From contig JACRAV010000119.1 in NCBI GenBank assembly GCA_016213305.1, positions 1-5,584 of the forward strand: a DNA stretch of 5,584 bases, written 5' to 3'. Origin of the DNA: Candidatus Zixiibacteriota bacterium (GTDB taxonomy: Bacteria; Zixibacteria; MSB-5A5; GN15; FEB-12). Below, one piece after another: positions 1 through 5,584 of this stretch; the stretch's first letter is position 1, and each line of letters opens with the position of its first letter. The notes under the pieces were generated by a model. It was given only the letters and a program-made list of their open reading frames with translations, was not told where the DNA came from and searched no databases. A program made the translations under genes and the position numbers.

Positions 1-1085
1 GTCAGCATGATGACGTTCTTCGGATGGCCACCCATCTTTTCCGGCACCGCGTTGTCGATGAAGTCAAGCGGATAGGCGGCGCGGGTGTTTTCGGTAAGTT
101 GGTCGTCATCCAGATCGAGATACCGGGTCACCGGATCGAACACGACGTTTTCGAGAATGGTGCCGAACCTTCGCGTGCAGGCGTAAATCTGCGGCTCGGC
201 GGTGGGGGAGAGGGCGATTACTTTGGCGTAACATCCGTTTTCGAAATTAAACACCCCTTCGTCAGACCAACCATGCTCATCGTCGCCGATCAGCCGACGA
301 TTGGGATCGGCAGAGAGCGTCGTCTTGCCGGTCCCGGAGAGGCCGAAGAATAGGGCGACATCGCCGCCTTTTCCCATATTAGCCGAGCAGTGCATGGTCA
401 TGACGCCCTGCAATGGCAAGAGGTAGTTGAGGACGGTAAAAACCGACTTCTTGATTTCGCCGCCGTAACCGCTTCCGCCGATAATGCACAGCCGCTGATC
501 AAAGTTGAGCAGAATGAAAGTCGGAGTCAGCGTGCCGTCGATTTCGGGAAGCGCCCGGAACGACGGGACGGAAATGACGGTGAATTCCGGAACAAACTTG
601 CGAAGTTCGTCGGGATTCGGGGATTCGATGAACATGCTCCTGGCGAACAGCGAGTGCCAGGCGTATTCGGTGATGATCCGCACGGGGAGCCGGTAGTTCG
701 GGTCGGCGCCGCCGTAACAGTCTTGCACAAACAGATCGCGCCCTTGCATAAATCCTTGCAGACGGTACAGGACCATGTTGAACTTGTCGGGGCTGAACGG
801 CCGGTTGTACTGTCCCCACCAGACTTTGTCCTCGCTCGACGATTCCTTGACGATGAACTTGTCGTTGGCGGCGCGGGCGGTATGTTTGCCGGTGTTGACG
901 ACAATCGGTCCTTGGTGCGACAACGAACCCTCGCGGCGGAAAACCACTTCCTCATAGAGGGTCGGTACCGGAAGATTCCAGTATTCGTTGTTCAGATTGC
1001 GGAAACCGAGATTTTCCAGCCCAAATTCGCTCTTGACCGCCTTGGCCTGGGGCAGGCCGGGTGTTCTTCGGTGATGTATGCTCAT
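1..1085 (-). CDS. pckA: Phosphoenolpyruvate carboxykinase (ATP), 3' end outside window
   Basis: Cytosolic enzyme that converts oxaloacetate + ATP to PEP + CO2 + ADP, the entry step of gluconeogenesis. I translated 361 continuous codons on the minus strand with no frameshift. The ATP-dependent family (about 520-540 aa) is recognised by the P-loop GLSGTGKT (248-255, Lys254), the following metal-binding segment GDDEHGW (267-273), the MHCSAN segment with His232, the KK pair at 212-213, and RFGTILENVV near 306-315. These residue numbers match the classical E. coli numbering. About 170 C-terminal residues lie beyond the left edge. The ATG at 1085 overlaps the aminotransferase stop (ATGA), and a GAGGAG Shine-Dalgarno (1095-1100) sits 9 nt upstream, so the start is well supported and translation is probably coupled. 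Oddity: the loop usually reading GRSPKDK reads ARAANDK (70-76), keeping the Arg and the final DK. Identity is near certain. Confidence 0.96.
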   Translation of the reverse strand, partial: MSIHHRRTPGLPQAKAVKSEFGLENLGFRNLNNEYWNLPVPTLYEEVVFRREGSLSHQGPIVVNTGKHTARAANDKFIVKESSSEDKVWWGQYNRPFSPDKFNMVLYRLQGFMQGRDLFVQDCYGGADPNYRLPVRIITEYAWHSLFARSMFIESPNPDELRKFVPEFTVISVPSFRALPEIDGTLTPTFILLNFDQRLCIIGGSGYGGEIKKSVFTVLNYLLPLQGVMTMHCSANMGKGGDVALFFGLSGTGKTTLSADPNRRLIGDDEHGWSDEGVFNFENGCYAKVIALSPTAEPQIYACTRRFGTILENVVFDPVTRYLDLDDDQLTENTRAAYPLDFIDNAVPEKMGGHPKNVIML

Positions 1086-2302
1086 CGCCAGTCTCTCCTC
1101 AGTTTGCGGTCCCCAATGTAGATTTCATTCGGGGACTCCGGGTCGAGCGCCCATTTGATACGGGCGACCCCCTCCATAATTTCCTTGATCGTGCCGCAAT
1201 AGCTCAATCGCAGGTGTCCTTCCATGCCGAACTCCTTGCCGGGGACCGTTACCACCAGCGCCTTTTCCAGAAGAAGGTTGGACAGGGCCACCGAATCATG
1301 GCCGTAGGCGGAGAAATCCGGAAGACAGTAGAAAGTGCCGTCCGGTTTCGTGCAGTGGATGCCGGTGAAAGCCCGCAATTCATTGAGCATGACATTTCGA
1401 TTATTTTCGAGCGTCATCCGCAGGGATTCGACACTGGTCTGCACGCCCATCAGCGCCCCGGCGGCGGCTTCCTGCATCAGCACGGGCGGGCAGGAGGTGT
1501 TCTGGGCGGTCACATTGCGCATCGCCTCGATCAGCTTCCGGTTGCCGATAGTCCAGCCGATCCGAAACCCGGTCATGGCGTACAATTTCGACACGCCGTT
1601 GATGACCACGAGCCGGGAGGAATCCGACTGATCCTTGGCATACCGGTAGCAGGGAACCGGTTGGCGATGGTCGAACACCAGCTTGTGATAGATGTCGTCC
1701 ATAATCAGGTATATCCCTTTCTTCTCGCAGAATTCGACAATCTCCGCGATGAATGATTCGGGATACATGACGCCGGACGGATTGTTCGGCGAGTTGACGA
1801 CAATCGCCTTGGTATATGAACTGACCGCCTTCTTGATATCTTCCATGCGCGGCTGGAATCGGCCGTCCTCGGACTGCACGATCACCGGCACGCCGTAGGC
1901 CATGCGCACGATCTCGGGATACGACACCCAGTAGGGCGCGAGGATGATCACCTCATCCTGTGGATCGACAATGGTCATGACGAGATTGTAAAAGGCCTGC
2001 TTGGCGCCGTTGGCCACCACCACGTTTTCCGGTCCGATGAGTTTGCCGTAGTTTTCCTCGGTGTACCGGATGATCGCCTTGATCAGCGACGGGATCCCTT
2101 CGGTGGGGGTATAGCGAATATCCGCGGTTGTCAGTTTCTGGGCGCAGGCGAGCACGGCGTCGATCGGCACCTTGCTTTTCGGCTCCCCGGCGCCGAGATG
2201 GATGACCGCTTCCCCCTTTTCCCGGAGGAGACGGGCCTGCTCGTTGAGCCGGAGTGTCGGTGGTTCGTGAATTTCGCGAGCGAGTTTGCTTATCGTGGTC
2301 AT
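1082..2302 (-). CDS. PLP-dependent class I aminotransferase, probably aspartate aminotransferase
   Basis: Fold-type I aminotransferase of 406 aa, most like the Ib aspartate aminotransferases of Thermus and Bacillus, which interconvert aspartate + 2-oxoglutarate and oxaloacetate + glutamate in the cytosol. Visible residues: Trp125 in APYWVSYP, Asn174 in NNPSG, Asp202 and Tyr205 in MDDIY, the Schiff-base Lys239 in SKLYAMTG, Arg247 in GFRIGW, and the carboxylate-binding Arg365 in HLRLSYC. Lys101 in GAKQAFYN lines up with the Thermus lysine reported to bind the substrate's distal carboxylate, favouring an acidic substrate. A tail of about 20 residues (387-406) extends past the usual end. ATG at 2302 has AAAGGG (2309-2314) 6 nt upstream, overlapping the pta end; the pta stop is 3 nt away. 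It stops with TGA, overlapping the pckA start. Prephenate or other acidic substrates cannot be excluded, so no symbol is given. Confidence 0.93.
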   Translation of the reverse strand: MTTISKLAREIHEPPTLRLNEQARLLREKGEAVIHLGAGEPKSKVPIDAVLACAQKLTTADIRYTPTEGIPSLIKAIIRYTEENYGKLIGPENVVVANGAKQAFYNLVMTIVDPQDEVIILAPYWVSYPEIVRMAYGVPVIVQSEDGRFQPRMEDIKKAVSSYTKAIVVNSPNNPSGVMYPESFIAEIVEFCEKKGIYLIMDDIYHKLVFDHRQPVPCYRYAKDQSDSSRLVVINGVSKLYAMTGFRIGWTIGNRKLIEAMRNVTAQNTSCPPVLMQEAAAGALMGVQTSVESLRMTLENNRNVMLNELRAFTGIHCTKPDGTFYCLPDFSAYGHDSVALSNLLLEKALVVTVPGKEFGMEGHLRLSYCGTIKEIMEGVARIKWALDPESPNEIYIGDRKLRRDWR

Positions 2303-2305
2303 GTC

Positions 2306-3340
2306 TTACCCTTTCAACAGCGTGGCGATGGCGACGACATCAACGATATCGTTCACCGAACAGCCGCGCGACAGGTCATTTGCCGGTTTGGCCAGACCCT
2401 GGATGATCGGGCCGGTGGCGGTGGCGTTGGCCAGCCGCTGGGTCAGTTTATACCCGATATTGCCGGCATCGAGATCGGGAAATATCAGCACATTGGCATC
2501 CCCGGCGATGGCCGAGCCGGGCGCCTTCTTCTTCGCAACTTCGGGAACGATTGCCGCGTCCACCTGAAACTCACCGTCGATTTTCAGCGCGGGGTGAGTG
2601 CGTTTCAAAATCTCCAATGCGGCCACCACCTTCTCTACATCGGCATGACTGGCCGAACCCTTGGTGGAAAATGACAGCATGGCGATACGCGGCTCCTCGC
2701 CGACCAGCGTGGCCATCGTCCAGGCGGTCGAGACGGCGATGGAGGCCAGTTGTTCGGCGGTGGGGTTTGGAAGCACGGCACAGTCGGCGAACATGAAGAC
2801 CTTATTGCGCACACCCCGGTATTCGGGCATGGTCATGATAAACGAGCTGGAGACCGTGTTGATCCCCGGCGCGAGGCCGATCGTTTGAATCGCCGCCCGG
2901 AGAACATCGCCGGTGGTGGAAATCGCCCCCGCCACGGAGGCGTCGGCCAGATCGCGGCGAACCATCATGGCCCCGTAATATAGCGGGCTTTGCATGGCCT
3001 CGAGCGCCATGGGCTTTGTGATCCCCTTGGCCTTGCGAAGCTCCATGAACTCCTCGACAAAGGAAGAGAGATCGGATGCGCCGGCCGGGTTGATTATTTC
3101 TACGCCTGTTCGCGAAACATTATATCTTTTGAGGAGATTCCCAACTTCCTGTTCATCGCCCAGCAAAGTGACGCCGGCCACGATCTTTTCGGCAAGGAGC
3201 TTGGCGGTGGCTTCGATCATCCGTGGTTCGGTTCCTTCGGGAAGGACCACCCGGCGCTGTTTCGCTTTGGCCTTTTCCTTGATATGGGATATTGCGCTGG
3301 GGCACAATTCAATTCCCTTGTCGTCCGTCGTTGTTGACAT
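2306..3340 (-). CDS. pta: Phosphate acetyltransferase
   Basis: Cytosolic enzyme that interconverts acetyl-CoA + phosphate and acetyl phosphate + CoA. The 344 aa length fits the short, single-domain Pta type with no N-terminal DRTGG/BioD-like regulatory region. Family signatures: VVLPEGTEPRMIEA near 31-44, ADASVAGAISTTGDVLRA at 132-149, the GDANVLIFPDLDAGNIGYK segment at 280-298, and the C-terminal NDLSRGCSVNDIVD. In that last segment Ser324, Arg325 and Asp331 have the spacing of the catalytic Ser309/Arg310/Asp316 of the Methanosarcina enzyme. The ATG at 3340 lies 1 nt after the prfB stop, with AGGTGG (3347-3352) 6 nt upstream, inside the last prfB codons. The stop is TAA. No acetate kinase gene lies beside it in the window, unlike the common ackA-pta pair. 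Phosphate butyryltransferase is the nearest alternative, but the C-terminal motifs fit Pta better. Confidence 0.95.
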   Translation of the reverse strand: MSTTTDDKGIELCPSAISHIKEKAKAKQRRVVLPEGTEPRMIEATAKLLAEKIVAGVTLLGDEQEVGNLLKRYNVSRTGVEIINPAGASDLSSFVEEFMELRKAKGITKPMALEAMQSPLYYGAMMVRRDLADASVAGAISTTGDVLRAAIQTIGLAPGINTVSSSFIMTMPEYRGVRNKVFMFADCAVLPNPTAEQLASIAVSTAWTMATLVGEEPRIAMLSFSTKGSASHADVEKVVAALEILKRTHPALKIDGEFQVDAAIVPEVAKKKAPGSAIAGDANVLIFPDLDAGNIGYKLTQRLANATATGPIIQGLAKPANDLSRGCSVNDIVDVVAIATLLKG

Positions 3341-3341
3341 G

Positions 3342-4452
3342 TTACACCACCTGGTCCTTCAGCTCCGGATCGGATAAATATGACTCGATGAACCGGTCGA
3401 TATCGCCGTCCATCACTGCTTGCACGTTTGACGTTTCGCAGTCGGTGCGGTGATCCTTCACCATATTGTACGGATGGAAAACATACGACCGGATTTGTGA
3501 TCCCCATTCGATCTTCTTCTTCGACTTCTCGAACTTCTCCATCTTCTTGGCGTCTTCCTCCCGCTTGAGCTGGTAGAGCCGGGCGCGAAGCACCGCGAAA
3601 GCCGCATCCTTGTTCTTGTACTGGCTCCGTTCGGTTTGGCAGGTGACGACAATGCCGGTGGGGAAGTGGGTAATTCGGATGGCCGACGACGTCTTGTTGA
3701 TGTGCTGACCGCCCGCGCCCGATGAGCGATAAGTGTCGATGCGGATATCATCGTCGCGAATCTCGATATCGGCGTTTTCTTCGACTTCGGGGAAAACGTG
3801 CACCGATACGAACGAGGTATGGCGGCGGGCGTTGGCGTCGAACGGCGAAATGCGCACCAGCCGGTGCACTCCCGACTCGGCTTTTGCGAAACCGTAGGCG
3901 TAGTCGCCTTTGATTTCGAGAGTGGCGGATTTCAGGCCGGCTTCTTCGCCCACCTGATAGTCCAGCAGTTCAACCTCGAACTCGCGCCGCTCGGCCCAGC
4001 GGTTGTACATCCGGAAGAGCATCTCCGCCCAGTCCTGCGACTCGGTCCCGCCTGCGCCGGGGTGGATGGTCATGATGGCGTTGCGGGCGTCGTCCGGCCC
4101 CGACAGCATGGTGGCAAACTCCAGCTTGTGGAGTTGCTCGTCGAGATGGTCAAGGGATTTGCCCAGGTCCTGGGCGTCGGACGATCCCGGCTCAATGATA
4201 TCAAGAAGTTCCAGCGTATCGTTCAACTCGCGGGCCAGCTTGCCGTGGCCGTCGAGCCAGCGTTTATGGGCGGCTATTTCCTTGAGGACGGCCTGGGCCG
4301 ACTGGTTGTTGTTCCAAAACCCCTCTTCGGTGGACTTCTTTTCGAGGGCGGCTATCTTGGTCTTGAGACCGTCGAGGTCAAAGATACCTCGCAAGTTTGT
4401 CGAGGCGACCGCGAAGCTCGGGGATTCTATTTCGAATTTCAGTTATCTGCAC
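3342..4452 (-). CDS. prfB: Peptide chain release factor 2, expressed through a programmed +1 frameshift
   Basis: Class I release factor that reads UGA and UAA stop codons on the ribosome and triggers peptide release. The gene is in two frames: 24 codons from GTG 4452, ending CTT, then TGA (4380-4378), then a +1 shift so that GAC (4379-4377) continues for 345 residues to TAA. The total is 369 aa, close to the 365 aa of E. coli RF2. The N-terminal segment begins MQITEIRNRIPELRG and joins DLDGLKTK. The tripeptide anticodon SPF is at 202-204 and the peptidyl-transferase GGQ at 247-249, nearly the E. coli positions (205-207, 250-252). SPF rather than PxT excludes RF1. The start is chosen because GAAGGAAG (4460-4467) lies 7 nt upstream and no other start precedes it in frame; a TTG start at 4394 would bypass the frameshift and lose the N-terminal helix. 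It heads a four-gene operon. Confidence 0.96.
4377..4392 (-). promoter_or_regulatory. RF2 programmed +1 ribosomal frameshift site
   Basis: On the minus strand the sequence reads GCG AGG TAT CTT TGA C. This matches the classical bacterial prfB recoding site: a slippery CTT, an in-frame TGA at codon 25, a following C, and an SD-like GAGG placed 3 nt before CTT (E. coli has AGGGGG TAT CTT TGA C). When RF2 is scarce, TGA is decoded slowly and the ribosome slips +1 to make full-length RF2; when RF2 is plentiful it terminates. All elements are read directly from the sequence; the mechanism is known from E. coli. Confidence 0.95.
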
Positions 4453-4460
4453 AGCATCAC

Positions 4461-4476
4461 TTCCTTCAAAAAGGAA
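4461..4476 (-). promoter_or_regulatory. Small hairpin holding the prfB Shine-Dalgarno
   Basis: The minus strand reads TTCCTT TTTG AAGGAA, a perfect 6-bp inverted repeat with a 4-nt loop. The 3' arm is the core of the prfB ribosome binding site. In RNA the stem would have two GC and four AU pairs, so it would be weak. The 5' arm lies close to the predicted transcription start, so whether it is wholly transcribed depends on the exact start. The repeat is seen; a regulatory role is inferred. Confidence 0.45.
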
Positions 4477-4481
4477 CGGTA

Positions 4482-4510
4482 AGTATATGCTGTTTTATGT
4501 GTTCGGTCAA
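4482..4510 (-). promoter_or_regulatory. Sigma-70-type promoter for the prfB operon
   Basis: On the minus strand TTGACC (4505-4510) and TATACT (4482-4487) are separated by exactly 17 nt (4488-4504). Each hexamer matches 5 of 6 consensus bases. The predicted transcription start is near 4475, giving a leader of only about 20-25 nt before the prfB GTG. No other good promoter was noticed in the minus-strand operon, whose genes are too close together for internal terminators. Confidence 0.8.
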
Positions 4511-4538
4511 ATCCAAACGGGGACAAATCCTCCGGTCG

Positions 4539-4577
4539 GGCAGAGGTCGCGGCCCAACGGAAAGCATTGACTCTGCC
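4539..4577. repeat. Inverted repeat in the divergent intergenic region
   Basis: GGCAGAG (4539-4545) and CTCTGCC (4571-4577) form a perfect 7-bp dyad with a 25-nt gap, between the prfB promoter and the plus-strand gene. The right arm overlaps the possible plus-strand -35. It could be an operator, but a repeat of this size can also arise by chance. Confidence 0.2.
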
Positions 4578-4594
4578 GGTCTTCCATGTATCTT
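4567..4594 (+). promoter_or_regulatory. Possible promoter for the hydrolase-PHP pair
   Basis: TTGACT (4567-4572) and TATCTT (4589-4594) are 16 nt apart. The -35 is good (5 of 6) and the -10 moderate (4 of 6). The predicted start would fall near 4601, on the GTG codon, so if real it would exclude the ATG at 4586 and give a leaderless message. This is a weak call. Confidence 0.3.
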
Positions 4595-5248
4595 GTTCCG
4601 GTGAGCAAACAGATTGACACTATTATAGTTGGGCCATTCGAGGTCAATTGTTATCTGGTTTTTGATCCAGGCACCAAAGATCTGGTCATAATCGATCCCG
4701 GAGACGAGCCGGAGGCAATTGCCCGCCGGATCGGCATTCTGGGCGGTACGCCCAAGGCGATACTCCTGACTCACGGGCATGGGGATCATATCGGGGGCGT
4801 TACCAGTTTACTGGAGAAGTTTCCCGTTCCGTTGATCGCCGGCACCCAAGAAGCTCAGTACCTTGCCGACCCGCAATTCAATCTCTCAGGCCACTTCGGG
4901 CCGGCGATTACCATTCGTCCGGCAGATAGGTGGGTGGCCGATGAGGAGATGGTTGAGTGCGGATCGATCCGCTTTCGGGTTCTGGCGACTTCCGGCCACA
5001 CGACCGGCGGAATATCTTTTCTCGATGAGGAAGAGGGTGTTCTTTTTTGCGGAGATACCCTGTTTCAGGGGTCGATCGGGCGAACCGATTTCCCCGGAAG
5101 TTCGTTTAATCAATTGATGAAGTCGATTCAGCAAAAGATCCTGACCCTTCCCGACGAGATCGTCTGTTACCCCGGGCATGGACCAAAAACAACTGTGGGC
5201 GCCGAACGTCGCTCCAACCCGTTTCTGTTAGAGTACCTGTATGGCTGA
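4586..5248 (+). CDS. Metallo-beta-lactamase-fold hydrolase, glyoxalase II-like
   Basis: Soluble metal-dependent hydrolase of the glyoxalase II/YcbL type. The metal-binding motif HGHGDH is at residues 63-68 (His63, His65, Asp67, His68), with His138 in SGHTTGG, the bridging Asp157 in CGDTLF, and His198 in YPGHGP. The tail TTVGAERRSNPFL is typical of the short family, which lacks the glutathione-binding C-terminal domain of true glyoxalase II. A thioester or other ester substrate is likely, but the substrate cannot be read from the sequence. The start is uncertain: ATG 4586 gives 220 aa, while GTG 4601 gives 215 aa and an N-terminus (SKQIDTIIVGPFEVNCYLV) closer to the family's usual one. Neither has a recognisable Shine-Dalgarno. 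An in-frame TGA at 4568-4570 prevents an earlier start. The gene is divergent from prfB, and the next gene overlaps its end by 8 nt. Confidence 0.92.
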   Translation: MYLVPVSKQIDTIIVGPFEVNCYLVFDPGTKDLVIIDPGDEPEAIARRIGILGGTPKAILLTHGHGDHIGGVTSLLEKFPVPLIAGTQEAQYLADPQFNLSGHFGPAITIRPADRWVADEEMVECGSIRFRVLATSGHTTGGISFLDEEEGVLFCGDTLFQGSIGRTDFPGSSFNQLMKSIQQKILTLPDEIVCYPGHGPKTTVGAERRSNPFLLEYLYG

Positions 5249-5584
5249 CACACCCGAAATTACACCGCTGTCGGTGGATAATGTCTCCGATTTTCATGTG
5301 CACTGCGATTACTCGATCGACGCCGTCGGCACGATCGAAGATTACTGCCGGGCCGCGCTGAGACGCCGCCTCGCGGAGATTTGCTTTACGACACATTTTG
5401 ACGCCAACCCGCGATCCGCCGATCACGCCAACTATGTTCGCGTCAACGGAGAAAAGCTCCCGACCACCGTTGAGAATCTGGCGCCGTATGTTGACCATGT
5501 CCTGCGCGCCGCCGACGAGTATTATCCGTATGGACTGTCGGTCAAGCTGGGGGTCGAATTCGGCTGGTACGACGGTTGCGAAGA
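5241..5584 (+). CDS. PHP-domain phosphoesterase, histidinol-phosphatase-like, 3' end outside window
   Basis: The first 114 codons of a PHP-family metal-dependent phosphoesterase run off the right edge. Three metal-site motifs are present: DFHVHCDYSIDA (His19, His21), TTHFD (His52, Asp54) and LGVEFGW (Glu106). The order and spacing resemble HisJ/HisK-type histidinol-phosphatases, which dephosphorylate histidinol phosphate in histidine synthesis. However, many PHP proteins of this shape have other phosphate-ester substrates, and no his genes are seen nearby, so only the fold is called firmly. A PHP domain can also sit in DNA polymerases, but the 'DYSIDA...GTIEDYCRAA' context fits a stand-alone phosphatase. 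The ATG at 5241 overlaps the end of the upstream hydrolase (TGA 5246-5248) by 8 nt, implying co-transcription and coupled translation. Only a weak GAG-type ribosome binding site is visible. Confidence 0.88.
   Translation, partial: MADTPEITPLSVDNVSDFHVHCDYSIDAVGTIEDYCRAALRRRLAEICFTTHFDANPRSADHANYVRVNGEKLPTTVENLAPYVDHVLRAADEYYPYGLSVKLGVEFGWYDGCE

Noticed and set aside
390..1121. 243-codon open frame on the plus strand opposite pckA
   Set aside because: It lies wholly opposite clear, conserved PEPCK coding sequence and its translation shows no recognisable domain.
1061..1756. 231-codon open frame on the plus strand opposite the aminotransferase
   Set aside because: Antisense shadow of a gene with every catalytic residue intact.
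4392..4394. TTG as the prfB start
   Set aside because: It would remove the N-terminal helix and lies inside the frameshift site. The GTG at 4452 has a good Shine-Dalgarno and a promoter, and completes the family length through recoding.
3798..4604. 268-codon open frame on the plus strand opposite prfB
   Set aside because: Antisense shadow of RF2. It also runs across the prfB promoter and has no family features.
4614..4619. Consensus TTGACA on the plus strand as a -35 box
   Set aside because: It is inside the hydrolase coding region and no acceptable -10 lies 16-18 nt downstream (TTCGAG at 17 nt).
5106..5498. 130-codon minus-strand open frame over the hydrolase/PHP junction
   Set aside because: It overlaps two well-supported plus-strand genes and shows no domain.

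Overview
The window is ordinary, dense bacterial chromosome with six protein genes, two of them cut by the window edges. There is no sign of phage, insertion sequence, CRISPR array or RNA gene. GC is moderate to high and even throughout, ribosome binding sites are of the AGGAGG type, and one promoter fits the sigma-70 consensus closely. The gene content (release factor 2, ATP-type PEPCK, a Thermus/Bacillus-type aspartate aminotransferase, Pta) points to a free-living bacterium. The PEPCK resembles alphaproteobacterial ones as I remember them, but the gene order is not one I recognise from a model organism. A candidate phylum of the FCB/Zixibacteria kind is possible, but that is a guess.

Minus strand, reading from about 4510 down to 1: a promoter, then prfB (release factor 2), pta (phosphate acetyltransferase), a class I aminotransferase, and pckA (PEP carboxykinase, 3' end outside the window). 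The gaps are 1 nt, 3 nt and a 4-nt ATGA overlap, and each gene has its own Shine-Dalgarno sequence lying inside the end of the gene before it. This looks like one transcript with translational coupling.

The true prfB start is a GTG at 4452. The first 24 codons end in CTT TGA C, and the rest of the gene is in the +1 frame: the classical RF2 autoregulatory programmed frameshift. The conceptual product is 369 aa. The prfB ribosome binding site also lies in one arm of a small perfect hairpin.

Plus strand, from 4586 or 4601 to the right edge: a metallo-beta-lactamase-fold hydrolase of the glyoxalase II type, overlapped by 8 nt by a PHP-domain phosphoesterase (histidinol-phosphatase-like, truncated by the window edge). 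The roughly 130-150 bp between the two divergent units holds the prfB promoter, a weak candidate promoter for the plus-strand pair, and a small dyad.

Together the minus-strand operon links the oxaloacetate/PEP/aspartate node (aminotransferase, PEPCK) and the acetyl-CoA/acetyl-phosphate node (Pta) to a release-factor gene whose own translation senses RF2 level. The most interesting idea is that the frameshift at the head of this operon might also influence expression of the metabolic genes behind it. That is inference, not something the sequence proves.
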